64,000 nucleotides of DNA from Niabella insulamsoli (GTDB taxonomy: Bacteria > Bacteroidota > Bacteroidia > Chitinophagales > Chitinophagaceae): NCBI RefSeq assembly GCF_039652435.2, contig NZ_CP190246.1, positions 2,914,001-2,978,000 of the forward strand, read 5' to 3'. Shown piece after piece: positions 35,571 through 44,800 of this stretch. Made by a program: the position numbers and the translations under genes. A model generated the notes under the pieces. That model worked only from the letters and a program-made list of their open reading frames with translations. It searched no databases and was not told the DNA's origin. Numbering within the stretch: the first letter of the stretch is position 1; each line of letters begins with the position of its first letter.

Positions 35571-36314
35571 ATGGAATATCGATCGATTGCTATGCGTATT
35601 GCAATGATTTCATATTTGATAAGCGCTATGTTTCTTTGGGCATCCGCGCAGGTTTTCGCTCAGCCCGCTGCTGCGAAAGGTTATCTTTATGACAGTACCG
35701 TCGTTGCTCAAAAAATCAGGCATGCAAATGCTTTGGCGGCGAGCCCTTTATTCGCGGAAGTGGTTGCCCGCCTCACAACGCTGCAAACAGAAATGCACAA
35801 AGAGCAGGTCGTTTCATTTGGAAAAGACAGTTCGGGGATCACGATTGCATCGCCCATCCGGTCGGGAAATTTCAATAATGCATCGCTGCCAGGCATCCAT
35901 CGCAGATTTGCTGATATACATATTCATACCAGCGAACATCCGCCATCAAGTGGCGATATATATGGGTTTTCCGATCAGGCAATAGCCGATTCTCAATATC
36001 TCCGCTTGATCGTCACCCCTCAACAAACCATCTATGCTTTGATAATGGTAGATCCCAAAGCCGCCATCGCATTCAATAACAAATATCCACGGCGGGCCGG
36101 GATAAAAAAGCCTCAGGCCGACGGCAGCACTACCTTTTACCAGCCTACTTTTCCCCAGGAATTGGTCGATGCGTTTAATCGCGTTCGCGGATGGCTGGGC
36201 GCGACTCGTGCTCAGTCTTTGGCATATCTGCTTATAAAATACAAAAGTGGTATAAGACTACTTCAACGCGGCGAGGATGGCCATTTTATGATGGTGCATG
36301 CTCCGGCCGAATAA
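35571..36314 (+). CDS. Secreted protein with a JAMM/JAB-like domain
   Basis: A signal peptide (about 8-30, ending VFAQ) is followed by a 215-residue domain. The segment ADIHIHTSEHPPSSGDIYGF (H117, H119, S126, D129) resembles the metal site of JAMM peptidases, but the spacing between HxH and the Ser/Asp is shorter than the canonical HxHP-x7-S-x2-D. It is related in order to the lipoprotein at 47227-48762 (HxH...PP...DIYG, then IVT and a strand). It lies between secA and cydAB; partners are not evident. Start at 35571 or at the ATG at 35592. Confidence 0.7.
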   Translation: MEYRSIAMRIAMISYLISAMFLWASAQVFAQPAAAKGYLYDSTVVAQKIRHANALAASPLFAEVVARLTTLQTEMHKEQVVSFGKDSSGITIASPIRSGNFNNASLPGIHRRFADIHIHTSEHPPSSGDIYGFSDQAIADSQYLRLIVTPQQTIYALIMVDPKAAIAFNNKYPRRAGIKKPQADGSTTFYQPTFPQELVDAFNRVRGWLGATRAQSLAYLLIKYKSGIRLLQRGEDGHFMMVHAPAE

Positions 36315-36375
36315 AAAATTTCAAAAAAGATCGGCGAAAAATTCGTGATGGATATGTTTCATCAATGCCCTGTTG

Positions 36376-36383
36376 TACCTTTG
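36376..36383 (+). promoter_or_regulatory. -7 element of the cydAB promoter
   Basis: TACCTTTG matches TAnnTTTG and lies 40 bases before the cydA ATG; its presence also argues against an upstream start for cydA. Confidence 0.6.
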
Positions 36384-36423
36384 CCACCGATTTCATCACC
36401 TCACCTCTAAATCCATACAGCTT

Positions 36424-37734
36424 ATGGATGATTTTATTGCAGCACGGGCGCAAATGGCGCTGTCGCTTGGCTTTCATATCATTTTCGCATGTATTGGAAT
36501 GATGATGCCTTTTTTCATGGCGGTGGCTCATTATAAGTGGCTAAAAACAGGAGACATTACGTATAAAAACGTGACCAAAGCCTGGAGCCGGGGTGTAGCC
36601 ATTTTCTTCGCTACCGGCGCCGTGTCAGGAACGGTTTTATCCTTTGAGCTCGGCCTGCTTTGGCCCGAATTCATGAAACACGCCGGCCCGATTTTCGGGA
36701 TGCCTTTTTCGTTAGAGGGAACCGCCTTTTTTATTGAAGCAATTGCGCTGGGGTTTTATCTGTATGGATGGAACCGCTTTAACAAATGGTTTCACTGGAT
36801 AACCGGCGTGGTAGTAGGCGTCAGCGGCCTGGCTTCAGGAATTCTCGTCGTGGCAGCCAATGCGTGGATGAACAGTCCGGCAGGGTTTGATTTTGTAAAC
36901 GGACAGTATCTCAACATAAATCCCATAACCGCGATGTTCAACGACGCATGGCTCTCTCAGGCCATCCACATGATCCTTGCAACAACGGTAGCTACCGGCT
37001 TCGCGGTAGCCGGCGTTCATGCGCTGATGATACTCAAAGGAAAAAATATCATTTTCCACACAAAAGCATTTCAAATAGCCGCCCTGTTCGCCGTCATAGG
37101 CGCTATTCTTCAACCATTCAGCGGAGATTTCTCTGCGAAGGATATCGCTAAAAGACAGCCGGCAAAACTTGCGGCAATGGAAGCCCATTTTAAAACAGAA
37201 GAAAGAGCAGCGCTGATTATCGGCGGCATTCCGGATGAAGAAAAAGAAACTGTTCGCTACGCGGTTAAAATACCGGGCGCATTAAGTTTTTTAGCTCATG
37301 GAGATTTTAATAAAGAGGTTACGGGGCTCGATGCCATTGCCAAAAAAGACCGGCCGCCGGTAGCGATCGTTCATTACGCTTTCCAGGTAATGGTGATGTT
37401 GGGCGTGCTCATGTTACTAATCGCGTTGTTATATCTTTTTATATTATGGCGGAAAAAAAGCTGGCTCGATAAGCGATGGCTGCTGAAGCTATTTGTTGCA
37501 GCGATCCCGGCGGGGTTCATTGCCGTAGAAGCCGGTTGGACGGTAACGGAAGTGGGCCGCCAGCCCTGGATTATTCACGGCATTATGCGCACAGCCGATG
37601 CCGTCACGCCAATGCCGGGTATTGTTTACTCCTTTTATATTTTTACGGGCGTGTATGTTTCTTTGAGCGTTATTGTGATCCTGCTTTTGTATCGCCAGGT
37701 GAAGATGGTGGGCAAACTCTATGATAAAAGTTGA
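36424..37734 (+). CDS. cydA: Cytochrome bd ubiquinol oxidase subunit I
   Basis: This subunit binds haems b558, b595 and d and oxidises quinol, reducing O2 to water. The start MDDFIAARAQM gives 436 residues, the short-Q-loop form. H18 in LSLGFHIIF is the conserved N-terminal haem ligand; GRQPWIIHGIMRT is the conserved C-terminal segment. cydB follows 78 bases later. No cydX-like small protein is seen after cydB. The enzyme has high O2 affinity, so the cell can respire at low oxygen. Confidence 0.95.
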   Translation: MDDFIAARAQMALSLGFHIIFACIGMMMPFFMAVAHYKWLKTGDITYKNVTKAWSRGVAIFFATGAVSGTVLSFELGLLWPEFMKHAGPIFGMPFSLEGTAFFIEAIALGFYLYGWNRFNKWFHWITGVVVGVSGLASGILVVAANAWMNSPAGFDFVNGQYLNINPITAMFNDAWLSQAIHMILATTVATGFAVAGVHALMILKGKNIIFHTKAFQIAALFAVIGAILQPFSGDFSAKDIAKRQPAKLAAMEAHFKTEERAALIIGGIPDEEKETVRYAVKIPGALSFLAHGDFNKEVTGLDAIAKKDRPPVAIVHYAFQVMVMLGVLMLLIALLYLFILWRKKSWLDKRWLLKLFVAAIPAGFIAVEAGWTVTEVGRQPWIIHGIMRTADAVTPMPGIVYSFYIFTGVYVSLSVIVILLLYRQVKMVGKLYDKS

Positions 37735-37812
37735 GAGAGAGAAGGAGACTATGATCTTAAAAACCATCATTACCCGGGCAAATATTCCCTAAAAACAGCT
37801 TAAAGCGCTTCT

Positions 37813-38820
37813 ATGATCTATATTGTAATGGCTTATCTGTGGGCTTCCGTGCTTCTTTACATTTTAATGGGGGGAGCAGATTTTGGAGCTGGCATCCTGG
37901 AATTTTTTTCCACCAGAAAAAGCCAGGAACGCACGCGCACGGTGATGTACCGTGCTATCGGACCGATTTGGGAAGCCAATCACATGTGGCTGATCATTGC
38001 AATCGTGATTCTTTTTGTGGGCTTTCCTGTCATCTACACGACCATGTCTGTATATCTTCATATCCCGCTTACCATCATGCTGTTGGGTATTATCGCAAGG
38101 GGCACTGCTTTTACTTTCAGGAATTATGATGCCGTGAAAGATCAGTTGCAGGTGGTGTATTCTAAAACGTTTATGTATTCGAGCGTTATCACGCCATTAT
38201 TTTTGGGTATCATCGCCGGCAGTGCGGTTTCGGGCAGTATAAACCCCAAAGCAACTCATTTTGCAGACGCTTATATATTTAGCTGGCTCACTCCTTTTTC
38301 ATTAGCGGTTGGCATTTTTACTGTAACTATTTGTGGATTTCTGGCAGCCATTTTCATTATCGGCGAAACCAAATCTGAAACGGATAAAACACGTTTTGTA
38401 AAAAAATCAAAACACATGAGTATTGCCGCGCTACTGGCGGCGGCGCTTGTTTTCGCCATAGCTTTTCTGGAAGATATTCCGCTGACGCATTGGTTGTTTG
38501 GTAACGCCGTCAGCGTTGCCTGTGTGGCACTCGCGGTGGCTTCGCTTATTTGGATGTGGGTGTCTTTATTCACCAAGCAGACCAAATTACTGCGGGTGAT
38601 AGCAGGTGCGCAAGTGACGCTTTTGCTTGTGGCTATTACCTACGAACACTATCCGGTGCTCATTAATTTAAAAGATAGTGAGGGGTTGAGTTTGCTTGAC
38701 AACTATGGCAGTCCCAAAACCATTCAATCGCTGGCGGTTGCGCTAATCGCCGGCAGCATTTTTATCCTGCCTTCTTTGTTTTATCTTTTATATAGTTTTT
38801 CAAATAAACGCGAGGCTTAG
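37813..38820 (+). CDS. cydB: Cytochrome bd ubiquinol oxidase subunit II
   Basis: The 335-residue membrane protein has the CydB N-terminal signature GGADFGAGILEFF and GPIWEANHMWLI near 50, then eight to nine membrane spans. It forms the oxidase with CydA directly upstream. The gene order and length are standard. Confidence 0.95.
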   Translation: MIYIVMAYLWASVLLYILMGGADFGAGILEFFSTRKSQERTRTVMYRAIGPIWEANHMWLIIAIVILFVGFPVIYTTMSVYLHIPLTIMLLGIIARGTAFTFRNYDAVKDQLQVVYSKTFMYSSVITPLFLGIIAGSAVSGSINPKATHFADAYIFSWLTPFSLAVGIFTVTICGFLAAIFIIGETKSETDKTRFVKKSKHMSIAALLAAALVFAIAFLEDIPLTHWLFGNAVSVACVALAVASLIWMWVSLFTKQTKLLRVIAGAQVTLLLVAITYEHYPVLINLKDSEGLSLLDNYGSPKTIQSLAVALIAGSIFILPSLFYLLYSFSNKREA

Positions 38821-38914
38821 TATCTTTAGATACCCGTTGCAACAAACCATTCTTTCACCGGCGCACCCACCGGATGGTGGAGCGCTATTTTATAAAAAGA
38901 TTCAAATGCTGACC

Positions 38915-39646
38915 ATGTCAATAAAAAAGCCGATGAAAATCAAACACTATTCTCTTTTACCGCTCCTGTTGATGGCGCTTGGGAGCGATGCGCAGGGCTT
39001 GGTGAAAGGCCGGGTAAACGACTTTACCCATGACACGCTTTCGTTTCTTTCCGGCGCGACAATTACCAACAAAAATGATCATTCATCTGTACTGTCCGAT
39101 CAATATGGATACTATACGATACGGGCAAAAGAAAATGATCAGCTAATTTTTTCTCATACAGGATTTATCAGCGACACGGTAACGGTGCAAAGCCAGTTTT
39201 TTGTATCAGGATACGATGCAGCGCTTATTGAAGAAGCAGCTTTTCTTGCAGGCGTTACCGTCATATCAGCTTATCGCAGAGATTCCATCAGGCGCAGGCA
39301 GGCTTATGCATTTGCCTATGAAAAACAACCGGGCATTACCGGAGGGAATACTCCGACCGCTGGTGTGGGGATTGTCTTAAGCCCATTCAGCTTTTTTTCA
39401 AAAGAAAAAAAAGAAACCCGCCGCCTGAAAAAACAACTTGAAAAGCAGGAAGAGGAAGCGTTTATTGATTATGTGTTTTCGCCCGCCTGGGTAAGTTCTT
39501 TAACCAGATTGAAGGGGCCAGCCCTACAGCAATTCATGATCCGCTACAGGCCGACCTACGAATTTTGCAGGAAACATCACGACAGGGCTGAAATGATTAC
39601 TTATATCAGCGACAGTTATAAAGAATTTCAAAAAACGCAGCCATAA
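38915..39646 (+). CDS. Secreted protein with a carboxypeptidase-like regulatory domain
   Basis: A signal peptide ending DAQG is followed by VKGRVNDFTHDTLSFLSGATI and a repeat of beta strands typical of the CarboxypepD_reg/CNA-B-like domain found at the start of Bacteroidota TonB receptors; here no receptor follows. The C-terminal 110 residues are helical and charged (KEKKETRRLKKQLEKQEEE). It may associate with outer-membrane proteins. Start at 38915 or the ATG at 38933. It overlaps no other gene. Confidence 0.75.
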   Translation: MSIKKPMKIKHYSLLPLLLMALGSDAQGLVKGRVNDFTHDTLSFLSGATITNKNDHSSVLSDQYGYYTIRAKENDQLIFSHTGFISDTVTVQSQFFVSGYDAALIEEAAFLAGVTVISAYRRDSIRRRQAYAFAYEKQPGITGGNTPTAGVGIVLSPFSFFSKEKKETRRLKKQLEKQEEEAFIDYVFSPAWVSSLTRLKGPALQQFMIRYRPTYEFCRKHHDRAEMITYISDSYKEFQKTQP

Positions 39647-39649
39647 AAA

Positions 39650-39673
39650 AAGGTGGGCTAAACGCCGCACCTT
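39650..39673 (-). terminator. Terminator of the DUF6799 lipoprotein gene
   Basis: On the minus strand AAGGTG and CACCTT pair around a 12-base loop and are followed by TTTTTTT. Confidence 0.65.
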
Positions 39674-39697
39674 ATCAAAACATAATCGAAAGATTCA

Positions 39698-40264
39698 TTA
39701 GTTCTCGATATCTTCTTTTACCTCTCTGGCCTTATCGCCCACTTTTTGAGCGCCTTTTTTCACTGCCTGACCAACATCCTGAGCTGCATCTTTAGTGGCA
39801 TCTGCTGCTTTCTCCACTCCTCTTTTTGTCGCATCATAACCTTTCTCTACAGCATCACCGGTAGCGTCCGCTGCATTGCCAACGCCCCTTTTTGTCGCAT
39901 CCCATGCGTTTTCGATAGCGGCGCCGGCACGATCAAAGAAAATACCGGTTCTGGTTACCCGCTCTCCTTCTTCAAGCACTACTTTGTTACCGTTTTTATC
40001 GATCACTTCGCCATTTGGCTTGATGATAACACCGTTATCGAGCACAATATCCTTATCCACGGCTACCCATTCAGCATTAGTGTACACCACTAATTGCCCG
40101 TCACGTTTAATCACATCACCTTCAGTAAAATCGGGCGTAGTGGACGCTACCGGAATCGTGTCTGTGTCTAATGCTAATGTGTCTTCAGCGTCTGTCCCGT
40201 TAGAGGCGTTATTACAGGCGACAGCAATGGTCGCAATTGAAGCAATAATAAAAATTCTTTTCAT
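39698..40264 (-). CDS. DUF6799-type lipoprotein with a repetitive helical tail
   Basis: The N-terminus is a lipoprotein signal (Cys 17 in IAVACNN). A segment of about 55 residues from VIKRDGQLVVYTNAEW to KVVLEEGE matches the DUF6799 pattern (VMMKDGKMMxxKNGE-like). The tail (about 110-188) repeats ATKRGVxxAADAT with Lys/Asp/Ala richness, like LEA or YtxH-type amphipathic helices. Such tails are often surface or stress related; function is unknown. Confidence 0.75.
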   Translation of the reverse strand: MKRIFIIASIATIAVACNNASNGTDAEDTLALDTDTIPVASTTPDFTEGDVIKRDGQLVVYTNAEWVAVDKDIVLDNGVIIKPNGEVIDKNGNKVVLEEGERVTRTGIFFDRAGAAIENAWDATKRGVGNAADATGDAVEKGYDATKRGVEKAADATKDAAQDVGQAVKKGAQKVGDKAREVKEDIEN

Positions 40265-40359
40265 GTTGTTTGAGTTTGAATGACCCTGCTTTAAAAACAG
40301 CGATCATGTAGTTATAATTTTTCGTTTAAAAATGTTATATCGGGGAAAGATGAAAATTT

Positions 40360-40887
40360 TTAGTAACCGTTTCTTTGCCTTTCTTTCTTATCAACGATGG
40401 CTCCCACCCCGGCACCCGTTGCGGCACCGATCACACCACCTACGACACCACCGCCTACACGATTTTTCTTATTAGCCACAGCGCCAATAACCGCACCCGA
40501 TGCTGCACCAACAATGGCGCCTTTAGCGGTATGGCTCATGCCTTTTCTTTGAGGGGCTGGAGCAGGCGCAGATGTGCCACTACCAGATGATGCTGTGCCA
40601 CCGCCGTTACTACTGTAAGTTGTATTGCTTCTCGAACTGCTTGAAGACCTCGTTCCTGATGAACGACGTGCGGGGGCAGCTGCTGCCTGCTGCTTCTCTT
40701 CCAATTCCTCTTCGGCTTCTATTTGCTCTCTTATTTCGCTTTCCATTTTCCATTTTTGGTATTCCGCCAATCCTAATGTATCCTGCATTTGCACGGCACC
40801 TGTATCATCCTTTTTGCGGTTGGTACATGCTAAAAGGAATAAAGTGAATAATACCGCTATAATGGGCAAAAATTTAAACTGTTTCAT
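40360..40887 (-). CDS. Lipoprotein with a glycine-zipper domain
   Basis: A lipoprotein signal peptide (Cys 20 in FLLACTN) is followed by a Glu-rich helix, a Ser/Thr-rich linker (about 75-110), and a glycine-zipper segment GAIVGAASGAVIGAVANKKN then GGVVGGVIGAATGAGVG. Glycine-zipper proteins pack in or on membranes. The start at 40887 gives a clean signal; an upstream in-frame start is less likely. It follows nusG, separated by the terminator. Confidence 0.8.
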   Translation of the reverse strand: MKQFKFLPIIAVLFTLFLLACTNRKKDDTGAVQMQDTLGLAEYQKWKMESEIREQIEAEEELEEKQQAAAAPARRSSGTRSSSSSRSNTTYSSNGGGTASSGSGTSAPAPAPQRKGMSHTAKGAIVGAASGAVIGAVANKKNRVGGGVVGGVIGAATGAGVGAIVDKKERQRNGY

Positions 40888-41030
40888 AAAATCATTTTTA
40901 GTTGATAATCTTTTTCTTCTGCATATAGACAAAAAACTGTGCCAATTGAGTTGCTCTTTCCGTCATAAAAAAAACTTAATTGAATACATCCTTTTGCGGC
41001 AAGCAACATTAAAGCGTTACAAACAAGCAT

Positions 41031-41058
41031 AAAAAAAGCCACCTCTAATGAGATGGCT
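41031..41058 (-). terminator. Terminator of the tuf-secE-nusG unit
   Basis: On the minus strand AGCCATCT and AGGTGGCT pair around CATTAG and are followed by TTTTTTT, 22 bases after the nusG stop. Confidence 0.85.
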
Positions 41059-41079
41059 ATCAATAACTTAATATGAGAT

Positions 41080-41673
41080 TTAAATGATCTTTTCAACCTG
41101 CATATAGTTCAATTCTACCGGCGTTGATCTTCCAAATATTTTTACGATTACTTTCAATTTTTTCTTTTCATCATTCACTTCTTCAATCACTCCATTGAAA
41201 TCGTTAAACGGACCTTCTACAATTTTAATGGTTTCGCCAACAATATAAGGCTCAACCATGCTTACGCCGCCCGCTTCGTTCATTTCATCCATGCGGCCCA
41301 GCATCTTATTGACCTCGGCCTTACGAAGCGAAATGGGGTTATCTTTTCCAAGAAAGTGAATAACGCTGTTGGTAGCCACTACTAAATCTCTAAGATCATC
41401 GCTCATTTTGCCATCCAGCACTTCGATCATCACGTAGCCGGGATAATAATTTCGCTCGCGCATCACTTTTTTTCCGTTCTGCACTTTGTACACCTTCTCC
41501 ACCGGTAAAAAAACCTGCTTTACCACTTTTTCAAAAGGGCTGCGCGAAATTTCTTTATCTAAATATTCCTTTACCTTACGCTCCTTGCCACTTACCACCC
41601 GCAGCACATACCATTTGGTATCTTGTTGCGGAGCTTCAGCCGGCTTATTTTCAACATTATTTTCTTCTACCAT
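41080..41673 (-). CDS. nusG: Transcription termination/antitermination protein NusG
   Basis: NusG binds RNA polymerase and couples it to Rho or the ribosome. The NGN domain starts KWYVLRVVSGKERKVKEYL (about 20) and includes RNYYPGYVMIEV; the KOW domain is in VGETIKIVEGPFNDFNGVIEEV. Length 197 with a short acidic N-terminal extension is usual for Bacteroidota. It follows secE by three bases and ends the operon. Confidence 0.96.
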   Translation of the reverse strand: MVEENNVENKPAEAPQQDTKWYVLRVVSGKERKVKEYLDKEISRSPFEKVVKQVFLPVEKVYKVQNGKKVMRERNYYPGYVMIEVLDGKMSDDLRDLVVATNSVIHFLGKDNPISLRKAEVNKMLGRMDEMNEAGGVSMVEPYIVGETIKIVEGPFNDFNGVIEEVNDEKKKLKVIVKIFGRSTPVELNYMQVEKII

Positions 41674-41676
41674 TTC

Positions 41677-41874
41677 TTAACTATATAATATTTTGTATAA
41701 GAAATTAAGACCACCGCCCGCCAAAAAGTCCATCAACCATACGATAAGTGTGATAATGATAGTAGCCACCAATACAATCATGGTAGATTGCTGCAACTGC
41801 TCCCAATCGGGCCAGGTTACTTTCTCGGCCAGCTCTTTGTAGCTATTCTTTAAATAATTGCCAAACTTATTCAT
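41677..41874 (-). CDS. secE: Preprotein translocase subunit SecE
   Basis: The 65-residue subunit has the SecE amphipathic helix ELAEKVTWPDWEQLQQS and one membrane span (STMIVLVATIIITLIVWLMDF). It clamps the SecY channel. It lies between tRNA-Trp and nusG, the standard order. Confidence 0.95.
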   Translation of the reverse strand: MNKFGNYLKNSYKELAEKVTWPDWEQLQQSTMIVLVATIIITLIVWLMDFLAGGGLNFLYKILYS

Positions 41875-41962
41875 CTTTTAATAGTTTATGGTTCATGGTT
41901 CATAGATCATAGTTAAAAAAAATTCTATGAACTATTAACTAATAAACAATGAACTTAACATG

Positions 41963-42033
41963 CACGGGCACAAGGACTCGAACCCTGATCAACGGTTTTG
42001 GAGACCGCTATTCTACCATTGAACTATGCCCGT
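41963..42033 (-). tRNA. tRNA-Trp (anticodon CCA)
   Basis: The acceptor ACGGGCA pairs with TGCCCGT, the anticodon loop is CTCCAAA between GCGGT and ACCGT, and the T-loop reads GTTCGAGTC. The discriminator is G. It lies between tuf and secE. Confidence 0.95.
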
Positions 42034-42198
42034 ATAAGCGGCTTACTTATTTCATTCTGTGATGAAGCAAATGTATGCCGCTAAGAATTTAAAAGAACTA
42101 TTTTTAAAAACAAAGTACCCAAGCTTACTGCCTAAGGTACTTTGTAAAAGTATTCGAAGCTTTTCCAAAGCCTCCCGTCATGGGGAGCTTAAGAAGGC

Positions 42199-43386
42199 TT
42201 ATTTTATGATTTCAGTAACCTGACCGGCACCTACAGTACGGCCGCCTTCACGAATCGCAAATTTCAAACCTTTTTCCATCGCGATTGGAGTGATCAACTT
42301 AACAGTCAGGGTAGTGTTATCACCAGGCATGATCATTTCAGTACCTTCTGGTAAAGAACACTCTCCGGTTACGTCAGTTGTACGGAAGTAGAACTGAGGA
42401 CGGTATTTTTGGAAGAATGGAGTGTGACGTCCACCTTCATCTTTGCTCAATACATAAACCTCAGCTTTGAACTCAGTGTGAGGAGTGATAGAACCTGGCT
42501 TACAAATTACCATACCACGGCGAATTTGAGTTTTCTCAATACCGCGCAATAATAAACCTGCGTTATCACCAGCTTCACCTTCGTCTAAGATTTTACGGAA
42601 CATTTCAACACCAGTAACGGTAGAAGTTAATGGTTTTTCCATCAAACCTACGATCTCAACAGGATCACCTGTTTTAATTTTACCTCTCTCAATACGACCA
42701 GTAGCTACAGTACCGCGGCCTGTGATAGAGAATACATCCTCTACAGACATCAGCATAGGCATGTCAACCGGACGGGGAGGAAGAGGAATCCAGTTATCCA
42801 CCGAATCCATCAATTCTGTGATCGCAGTTACCCACTGCTCGTCGCCAGCTAAAGCGCCAGTTGCAGAACCTTTGATGATCGGAGTGTTGTCACCATCAAA
42901 TCCACGCTTGCTCAACTCTTCACGCACTTCCATTTCTACAAGATCCAAAAGTTCAGGATCGTCAACCAGGTCAACTTTGTTTAAGAATACTACCATTTTA
43001 GGTACACCAACCTGTGCAGCTAAAAGAATGTGCTCCTTAGTTTGAGGCATCGGACCATCTGTAGCCGCAACTACAAGGATAGCGCCGTCCATCTGAGCAG
43101 CACCAGTAATCATATTTTTCACGTAGTCAGCGTGACCAGGACAGTCAACGTGCGCATAGTGGCGCGTATCAGTCTGATATTCTACGTGAGCAGTATTAAT
43201 TGTGATACCCCTTTCTTTTTCTTCAGGTGCACCATCAATATCATCATATTTTTTTGCTGTCGCAAGACCTTTCTTAGAAAGGATTTCAGTGATTGCGGCA
43301 GTCAACGTAGTCTTACCATGGTCAACGTGGCCAATGGTACCAATGTTTACGTGGGGTTTCTCCCTCTTAAAGGTCTCTTTTGACAT
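42199..43386 (-). CDS. tuf: Elongation factor Tu
   Basis: EF-Tu carries aminoacyl-tRNA to the ribosome. The GTPase motifs are GHVDHGKTT, DCPGHADYV and NKVDLVD, followed by the two beta-barrel domains and the C-terminal GGRTVGAGQVTEIIK. Length 395 is normal. It lies in a tRNA-rich operon upstream of tRNA-Trp and secE. Confidence 0.98.
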   Translation of the reverse strand: MSKETFKREKPHVNIGTIGHVDHGKTTLTAAITEILSKKGLATAKKYDDIDGAPEEKERGITINTAHVEYQTDTRHYAHVDCPGHADYVKNMITGAAQMDGAILVVAATDGPMPQTKEHILLAAQVGVPKMVVFLNKVDLVDDPELLDLVEMEVREELSKRGFDGDNTPIIKGSATGALAGDEQWVTAITELMDSVDNWIPLPPRPVDMPMLMSVEDVFSITGRGTVATGRIERGKIKTGDPVEIVGLMEKPLTSTVTGVEMFRKILDEGEAGDNAGLLLRGIEKTQIRRGMVICKPGSITPHTEFKAEVYVLSKDEGGRHTPFFQKYRPQFYFRTTDVTGECSLPEGTEMIMPGDNTTLTVKLITPIAMEKGLKFAIREGGRTVGAGQVTEIIK

Positions 43387-43529
43387 TGTTATCTGTTTTT
43401 AAAGTTGTTTTTTTATAATGCTGTGCCCGGCAAATGTACTACTATCAGCGGTATTGCGTCGCACTCTTGTACGTTCTGTAATCTTACTCATCAATTCCAA
43501 ACCCAACCAGCTCATCCGAAAATTGAAAG

Positions 43530-43601
<72 letters not shown>

Positions 43602-43693
43602 TTGATAAGTTCGAAGTTTCAGGTTAAAAGTTCAGGGTTTCGATAATCTAACCAAATTGTAAACTTTTGAACTTTAAACGTCAAACTCTTCTG

Positions 43694-43766
43694 AGCGGGA
43701 GACCGGGCTCGAACCGGCCACCTGAAGCTTGGAAGGCTACCGCTCTACCAAATGAGCTACTCCCGC
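43694..43766 (-). tRNA. tRNA-Gly (anticodon TCC)
   Basis: Acceptor GCGGGAG/CTCCCGC, anticodon loop CTTCCAA flanked by GTAGC and GCTTC with one T-T mismatch in the stem, T-loop GTTCGAGCC, discriminator T. Confidence 0.93.
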
Positions 43767-43834
43767 TAATCAAAATTTCAAATTAAAAATCTCAAATTTG
43801 AAATTCAAAGAACTTATGCCTCCGGCATATAAAG

Positions 43835-43917
<83 letters not shown>

Positions 43918-44013
43918 GATTTCGTCGGACGTAAACCGTCTGACGAAATCATAGTCCTGCAAAATATTGCAAGGCTATAGTTACGCTGCCCGGCGGAATG
44001 CGCCAGACAAAAG

Positions 44014-44086
44014 AGCCGAAGAAGGGAGTCGAACCCGCGACCTGCTGATTACAAATCAGCTGCTCTACCAACTGAGCTACTTCGGC
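44014..44086 (-). tRNA. tRNA-Thr (anticodon TGT)
   Basis: Acceptor GCCGAAG/CTTCGGC, anticodon loop TTTGTAA between GCTGA and TCAGC, T-loop GTTCGACTC, discriminator T. It is the first gene of the tRNA-tuf operon. Confidence 0.95.
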
Positions 44087-44164
44087 GTATATTTTAAAGA
44101 TCTTAATTTTTGCTATTTCAATGTATTTCAATCACACAGCGAAATGCCTCAAAAATTTGGAAGG

Positions 44165-44195
44165 CAAAAGTAGGGGGAATTTTTCAAATGTCAAA
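44165..44195 (-). promoter_or_regulatory. Promoter of the tRNA-tuf-secE-nusG operon
   Basis: On the minus strand TTTG (44195-44192) and TACTTTTG (44172-44165) are 19 bases apart, a good match to the Bacteroidota consensus, about 78 bases before the first tRNA. Confidence 0.7.
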
Positions 44196-44342
44196 ATACA
44201 CTAAAGAATATTTTTATAAAAAAAACATCGCCAAGTTTTTCAGGCGCCAACCAATGAAAATCTATGTCCAAAAGAGCCGCCTTTGAAACCCAAAATCACC
44301 TTCTGGCGGTCGGCCTGTTTTAGGCAGCCTATATTTACATCC

Positions 44343-44371
44343 AAAAAAAAGCCCCGCATATTGCGGAGCTT
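44343..44371 (-). terminator. Terminator of the hpf gene
   Basis: On the minus strand AGCTCCGCA and TGCGGGGCT pair (one G-T pair) around ATA and are followed by TTTTTTTT, just after the hpf stop. Confidence 0.85.
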
Positions 44372-44381
44372 GTAATATTTT

Positions 44382-44681
44382 TTAGGCAATCATTTTTTCC
44401 TTGCGTCTCTTTACCTGGTTGACGAGGGAATCGAAGGCACTGTCAAAGGACTCTTCAAAAGATTTGCTGGTAGTTTTTACAAAAAAGCTGTGGCGAGGGA
44501 CGTGGACTTTAATCTCAACGATCTTGTCCTTAATATGGTGCACAACATTGTCCAGTTTTAGAAATACATCAGACTCGATAATGCGGTCATGAAAGGTATT
44601 CAACTTCTCCATTTTACGACTAACTAAGTCTATCAACTTTTGATCCGCATCAAAATTAACTGTTTGAATGTTCACATTCAT
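44382..44681 (-). CDS. hpf: Ribosome hibernation-promoting factor, short form
   Basis: The 99-residue protein has the HPF/YfiA beta-alpha fold: NIQTVNFDADQKLIDLVSRK, then the basic HSFFVKTTSKSFEESFDSAFDSL helix and a C-terminal RRKEKM tail. It binds the 30S subunit at the tRNA and mRNA channel in resting cells. The C-terminal dimerisation domain of long HPF is absent. It follows xerC by about 120 bases. Confidence 0.93.
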   Translation of the reverse strand: MNVNIQTVNFDADQKLIDLVSRKMEKLNTFHDRIIESDVFLKLDNVVHHIKDKIVEIKVHVPRHSFFVKTTSKSFEESFDSAFDSLVNQVKRRKEKMIA

Positions 44682-44800
44682 AGTTCATATATTTAAAGAG
44701 TGAATAATCGAAAATTTCAAAGAGCTGTGTTTACTCATTCTAAAGTTAGCATAAACCCTTTCGATTCTCAAAAAAATTATTGCTAAAATTTTGTATAAAT

